Origin: Candidatus Fermentibacteraceae bacterium
Lineage (GTDB): Bacteria > Fermentibacterota > Fermentibacteria > Fermentibacterales > JCC-6
Direction: 5' to 3'
Length of the DNA: 9,911 nt
Assembly (NCBI GenBank): GCA_021162285.1
Contig: JAGGYZ010000271.1
Span: forward strand, 1-9,911
Both the position numbers and the translations under genes were made by a program. The notes under the pieces were generated by a model. That model had not been told where the DNA came from, made no database searches, and saw only the letters and a list, made by a program, of their open reading frames with translations. Of the stretch, positions 7,013-9,911 are shown piece by piece (the stretch's first letter is position 1; each line of letters starts with the position of its first letter).

Positions 7013-7995
7013 TGTCCGCCAGATTTGATTACCTGGTTACAGGGGGAGCCGGATTCATAGGCTCCCACCTGTGCGAAAAATTGATTTCCACGGGCAAAAC
7101 AGTCTGTGTTCTGGACAACCTGTCTACAGGACACCTGAGCAACTTACAGAGTCTGCTGCCGCTTGAAAGTTTTCACTTCGTTCAAGGTTCCGTTCTCTCT
7201 GCAGACACTGTGAATGACTGTGTGAATATGTGCAGTGAAGTGATTCATCTTGCAGCCTCTGTGGGTGTTGAAAATGTTATTAACAAACCTGTGGAAACAA
7301 TTGAGACGAATGTAAACGGAACAGAAAACATCCTGAGGGCAGCCAGACTGAAGAATACGAAGGTGCTTATTGCGTCGACCAGCGAAGTTTACGGAAAGAG
7401 CTGGGAGGTTCCCTTCCAGGAAGATGGAGACATCGTTCTTGGTGCCACATCCAGGAACCGATGGAGCTATGCCTGTTCAAAAGCTCTCGACGAGTTTCTT
7501 GCCCTGGCATACAGTTCCTCCTACAACCTGCCGGTTGTGGTCTGCAGGTTCTTCAACACCGTTGGACCACGTCAGTCGGGAAGATACGGAATGGTTTTAC
7601 CAAGATTTATCAATCAGGCTCTCACACAAAAACCTATCACAGTTTTCGGCAACGGAACACAGACGCGATGCTTCAGCCTTGTTTCCGAGGTGGTAGACTG
7701 TGCTCTGGCTCTGCTGAATGCACCGGAAGCTCTTGGCAAAGTAATCAACATCGGTTCAACTGACGAGATTACAATTCTGGAACTTGCCAGAAGAGTCCGG
7801 GAGATATCAGGTTCAGATTCAGAGATAGTTATAGTACCCTACGAAGAAGCTTATCCTGAAGGCTTTGAAGACATGCAGCGCAGGGTTCCCAATGTTTCCA
7901 GGCTTGTCAGCCTTACCGGTATCAGTCCGCAGGCTGATATAAACACCATTATAAATCAGATCATAGAAAGCGGAATCCCTGAAGGAGCACAGTGA
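7012..7995 (+). CDS. NAD-dependent nucleotide-sugar epimerase/dehydratase (extended SDR family)
   Basis: This 327-residue soluble enzyme belongs to the extended short-chain dehydrogenases that remodel nucleotide sugars for glycan or polysaccharide synthesis. The NAD site is TGGAGFIG (10-17) with D35 in VLDNLSTGH binding the ribose. The catalytic residues are T123 or S124 in ASTSEVYG (121-128) and Y153/K157 in YACSK. RFFNTVGPRQSGRYGMVLP (179-197) and GNGTQTRCF are typical sugar-binding segments. The best-fitting groups are UDP-glucose 4-epimerase-like and UDP-glucuronate decarboxylase-like enzymes; the exact substrate cannot be read from sequence, so I give no symbol. It overlaps the end of mmdB by one base and the next gene by four. 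Its job appears unrelated to the decarboxylase, so the shared operon may reflect genome compaction. Confidence 0.88.
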   Translation: MSARFDYLVTGGAGFIGSHLCEKLISTGKTVCVLDNLSTGHLSNLQSLLPLESFHFVQGSVLSADTVNDCVNMCSEVIHLAASVGVENVINKPVETIETNVNGTENILRAARLKNTKVLIASTSEVYGKSWEVPFQEDGDIVLGATSRNRWSYACSKALDEFLALAYSSSYNLPVVVCRFFNTVGPRQSGRYGMVLPRFINQALTQKPITVFGNGTQTRCFSLVSEVVDCALALLNAPEALGKVINIGSTDEITILELARRVREISGSDSEIVIVPYEEAYPEGFEDMQRRVPNVSRLVSLTGISPQADINTIINQIIESGIPEGAQ

Positions 7996-8789
7996 TATAT
8001 CCTGTAACCAGCAGGGGCAACAGCCGGGTAAAGCTTGCTGTTTCACTTAAAAAATCTTCTCACTGCCGTAAACGGAACAGATACTTAATGGAAGGTCCAC
8101 GGTTCATCGGCGATCACCTTGCCCGGGGCGGATCGGTAGACTTCATCGCCATCAAAGAGAATCTGACGGCCCGGTCTCTTGCAGTGGCGAAACTTGCCGA
8201 TTCCCGTGATATCCCGGTAATACAGGTATCCGACCACATCTACAAAGACATATCCAGCACAGACACACCACAGGGAATTACGGCAGTATGCCCTGTTCCT
8301 GAATACAGCTTAGGTGATCTGTTTGCAGGTAAAACAGTTCTGGCTCTTGACGGTGTGGCTGACCCCGGCAACGCGGGAACCGCAATCAGGTCTGCTGCTG
8401 CATTCGGCTGCTCCGGTGTGGTATTTCTGAAGGGAAGTGCATACCCCTGGAATCCCAAGGTAACCAGATCATCAGCTGGACTTAACTCGGCTATCCCCGT
8501 GGTTGAAGCAGAGAGTCTGACCCTGTTGAAAAAGGAACACCCGGAATATTCTTTCCTGGGGGCGAGCAGCACTGGATCTCCGGCCAGTGAAGTATTCAGC
8601 ATTACAAAAAAACCTGTGTGTGTTGTTGTTGGCTCAGAAGCACGCGGTCTGTCGGAAGTCACACGCATGGAACTCACCGGTCTGGTTTCCATCCCCATGG
8701 CAAGTGCGGTGGAGTCTCTCAATGCAGGTGTCAGTGGTTCAATTCTGCTGTATCTCCTGTGGAAAAACCAGGAGCCTGCCCGAGAATAG
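7992..8789 (+). CDS. TrmH/SpoU-family RNA 2'-O-ribose methyltransferase
   Basis: This 265-residue enzyme should methylate a ribose 2'-OH in rRNA or tRNA with S-adenosylmethionine. It starts with GTG in a GTGA overlap with the previous stop, with AAGGAG (7982-7987) upstream. The N-terminal substrate-binding part includes YLMEGPRFI (31-39). The SPOUT catalytic domain has the three knot motifs: DGVADPGNAGTAIRSA (120-135, with N127 and R133), VVGSEARGLS (212-221), and IPMASAVESLNAGVSGS (234-250). The architecture matches RlmB/TsnR-like proteins, but the target nucleotide cannot be told. The last residues (EPARE) and the stop codon lie inside the left arm of the palindrome at 8770-8932, so the protein tail is encoded by the repeat. 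Confidence 0.9.
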   Translation: MIYPVTSRGNSRVKLAVSLKKSSHCRKRNRYLMEGPRFIGDHLARGGSVDFIAIKENLTARSLAVAKLADSRDIPVIQVSDHIYKDISSTDTPQGITAVCPVPEYSLGDLFAGKTVLALDGVADPGNAGTAIRSAAAFGCSGVVFLKGSAYPWNPKVTRSSAGLNSAIPVVEAESLTLLKKEHPEYSFLGASSTGSPASEVFSITKKPVCVVVGSEARGLSEVTRMELTGLVSIPMASAVESLNAGVSGSILLYLLWKNQEPARE

Positions 8790-8932
8790 ACATTGAGTAG
8801 TAGGCCCTCACGGACGAGATGGAAAGCATGCCGGTTAGAGGATAATAGCAGCGCTATTTGACGATAATTGGCGTGTTTTGCAACCGTTCGTGTGGTGTCT
8901 AATGCTGATGTTATATTTTCGGGCAGGCTCCT
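8770..8932. repeat. 163-base imperfect palindrome; candidate structured RNA or hairpin mobile repeat
   Basis: The outer arms AGGAGCCTGCCCGAGAATA (8770-8788) and its complement at 8914-8932 match at 18 of 19 positions, the exception being a G-T wobble. The symmetry continues inward about a centre near 8851: 8796-8799 with 8901-8906, 8801-8805 with 8897-8901, 8806-8816 with 8885-8895 (one mismatch), 8823-8837 with 8865-8879 (15 of 15 counting wobbles), and 8844-8849 with 8853-8858 around an AGC loop. The element fills the gap between two convergent genes; its arms contain the stop codon of the methyltransferase and two bases of the stop of the minus-strand gene. There is no transposase and no clear target-site duplication. 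It could be a fold-back miniature element, a bidirectional 3'-end structure, or an RNA acting in its own right. It is not a classic terminator: no T-run follows it on the plus strand. Confidence 0.75.
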
Positions 8933-9560
8933 AAAAAGAACTCTTTATCCCTGCAAATGTTTGAACCTCAAGAAAAGCCTCGGAGGTAATAAACAGAATA
9001 TTTGGCTTTATAGTTGTAGGGTATCCTGAAGGGGAATCCGGTGATGTGGCCGTAACAACACTGTTAACTTCGTCTTCCCAGTTCATCGAGTATATCTTGC
9101 TGTCTGGTGGGTCAATCGGCCCGTTCCATGCAAGCTCATACAGAAGGTTTGACGAGACATCGTACTGAAAAGGCTGCTCAAACTCAAACATTATCCACTC
9201 TCCACCTGCTATACCGGACAGTTCAAGCTGGGGCTCCGAATAAACTTCCACCGCGGTGGAACTCCAGTTCATGTCAAATTTAGCAGTGAGCTCATCAAGA
9301 TCTGTGTAGCCTATGATCAGGGAAAAATCGTAGTACGAACCTGTTTTGCTTGAGTACTCTGAAGGCATATAACCAATGGCTGTTATTTCAACCGGAGCTC
9401 CACCCATTTCTTCCACTGTTACCATCACCTGATGGCGTCTGGCATCGCCGTTTCAATGACAGAACGGGTTAAGTGATTCAAAAACAGGATGGCCGACTTC
9501 TATCTCCCCGGCAACCACCACACCGGACAGCAGTAAAACGGCTGCAGCTACAGCTTTCAT
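8931..9560 (-). pseudogene. Small secreted beta-rich protein, frame interrupted by an in-frame TGA
   Basis: Reading from ATG 9560 the frame encodes a signal peptide (MKAVAAAVLLLSGVVVAG), then GEIEVGHPVFESLNPFCH, a TGA at 9453-9455 (codon 36), and 173 further residues in the same frame starting NGDARRHQVMVTVEEM and ending at 8931. Both sides look like one protein: the upstream part supplies the export signal, and the downstream part is acidic, Tyr/Trp-rich and strand-forming, like a secreted jelly-roll-type domain. The start is backed by AGGGAG at 9565-9570 and a good promoter. A restart at GTG/ATG 9428/9425 would lack a signal peptide. The break may be a nonsense mutation, a sequencing error, or recoding. 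I do not recognise a named family. The stop lies directly at the palindrome. Confidence 0.7.
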
Positions 9561-9590
9561 TGTTCTCCCTCTTCGTAAAAGCCAGCAGGT

Positions 9591-9619
9591 AATATACGGT
9601 ACCCTTCATTTGCTGTCAT
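9591..9619 (-). promoter_or_regulatory. Sigma-70-type promoter for the secreted-protein gene
   Basis: On the minus strand ATGACA (-35, 9614-9619, 5 of 6 matches) and TATATT (-10, 9591-9596, 5 of 6) are separated by exactly 17 bases. The expected transcript start is near 9584, leaving a leader of about 24 bases to ATG 9560. It lies in the 92-base gap after the metallopeptidase gene, so the secreted protein likely has its own promoter. The quality of this promoter argues that the gene is, or recently was, expressed. Confidence 0.6.
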
Positions 9620-9652
9620 CGGCATACAACAGCTCCTGCCTCCCTGATAAGT

Positions 9653-9911
9653 TCAGTGAATTATCGGAACTTCTCCGTTCATGAGGAAAGCTCCCTGCAG
9701 GTTCAGCCATTTCCTGTGGGCTCTTACGTCTCCCAGAAGGTGTTCCACTTCCCCCCAGAAACGCGATGAATGGTTTCCGTGAATAAGATGAACAAGTTCA
9801 TGAACAAGTACATACTCCGTAACCTCAGCCGGGGCATGAACCAGTTTTCTGTTTATCATTATTCCCCTCTCCCCGCAACTTCCCCATAGAGTGATGGGGC
9901 TTCCCAGGCGA
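9653..9911 (-). CDS. YgjP-like zinc metallopeptidase domain protein, 5' end outside window
   Basis: The visible 85 residues are the C-terminal end of a YgjP/DUF45-type (M48-related) metallopeptidase domain. The frame is open to the right edge, and the reading RLGSPITLWGSCGERGIM before the first in-frame ATG (9859) matches the family's RWGSCxxxG segment, so the gene clearly starts outside the window. The zinc motif is HELVHLIHGNHSSRFW, giving HExxH plus the downstream NHSxxFW that typifies YgjP proteins, followed by a charged helix (GDVRAHRKWLNL). The usual length is about 230-250 residues. Family members are cytoplasmic and their substrates are mostly unknown. It ends with TGA 92 bases before the secreted-protein gene on the same strand; no clear terminator separates them. 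Confidence 0.88.
   Translation of the reverse strand, partial: RLGSPITLWGSCGERGIMINRKLVHAPAEVTEYVLVHELVHLIHGNHSSRFWGEVEHLLGDVRAHRKWLNLQGAFLMNGEVPIIH

Noticed and set aside
8770..8932. Palindrome as a SECIS element for the TGA-containing gene
   Set aside because: The tandem G-A motif and the G-U pairs exist only on the plus strand, while that gene is on the minus strand; on its own transcript these become mismatches. Bacterial SECIS elements also lie directly after the UGA, not in the 3' region.
8761..8941. Target-site duplication around the palindrome
   Set aside because: Both flanks contain an A-run, but it is not directly adjacent to the left arm, so it is not a convincing duplication.
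9425..9428. Independent gene starting at GTG 9428 or ATG 9425
   Set aside because: It would lack a signal peptide and a good ribosome site, while the upstream in-register start has both plus a promoter.

Overview
The window looks like a chromosomal segment of an anaerobic, probably Gram-negative-type bacterium. The core is a tightly packed plus-strand operon for B12-dependent interconversion of succinyl-CoA and propionyl-CoA, coupled to a membrane sodium-pumping decarboxylase, as in fermenters that make or use propionate. The code is standard: TGA is a normal stop for several genes. Codon use and composition look even, and I see no transposase, phage gene, tRNA, rRNA or CRISPR array. I cannot place the organism more exactly. 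The small secreted proteins and the divergent PRPP-synthetase-like enzyme would fit a little-studied lineage.

Layout. Positions 1-1442 (minus strand): a PRPP-synthetase-like gene running off the left edge, preceded by a small exported protein that may share its transcript. Positions 1443-1618: a divergent intergenic region with a candidate promoter for the plus-strand operon. Positions 1619-8789 (plus strand): nine genes with gaps of at most 23 bases or overlaps. They encode the B12-binding subunit of methylmalonyl-CoA mutase, its GTPase chaperone MeaB, methylmalonyl-CoA epimerase, the four methylmalonyl-CoA decarboxylase subunits (carboxyltransferase, small membrane anchor, biotin carrier, sodium-pump beta subunit), a nucleotide-sugar epimerase/dehydratase and a TrmH-family RNA methyltransferase. 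Positions 8770-8932: a long imperfect palindrome filling the space between convergent genes. Positions 8931-9911 (minus strand): a small secreted protein whose frame is broken by a TGA, then the 3' part of a YgjP-type zinc metallopeptidase gene running off the right edge.

How the genes work together. The mutase turns succinyl-CoA into (R)-methylmalonyl-CoA, MeaB guards the mutase cofactor, the epimerase gives (S)-methylmalonyl-CoA, and the decarboxylase splits it to propionyl-CoA and CO2 while exporting Na+. No biotin carboxylase gene is present, which favours the sodium-pump reading over an ATP-dependent propionyl-CoA carboxylase. The large catalytic mutase subunit is not in the window and must lie elsewhere.

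The two observations most worth a second look are the palindrome at 8770-8932, which folds by hand into a long plus-strand RNA hairpin with eight G-U wobbles, no A-C mismatches and two tandem G-A motifs, and the in-frame TGA at 9453-9455 in an otherwise intact secreted-protein gene.
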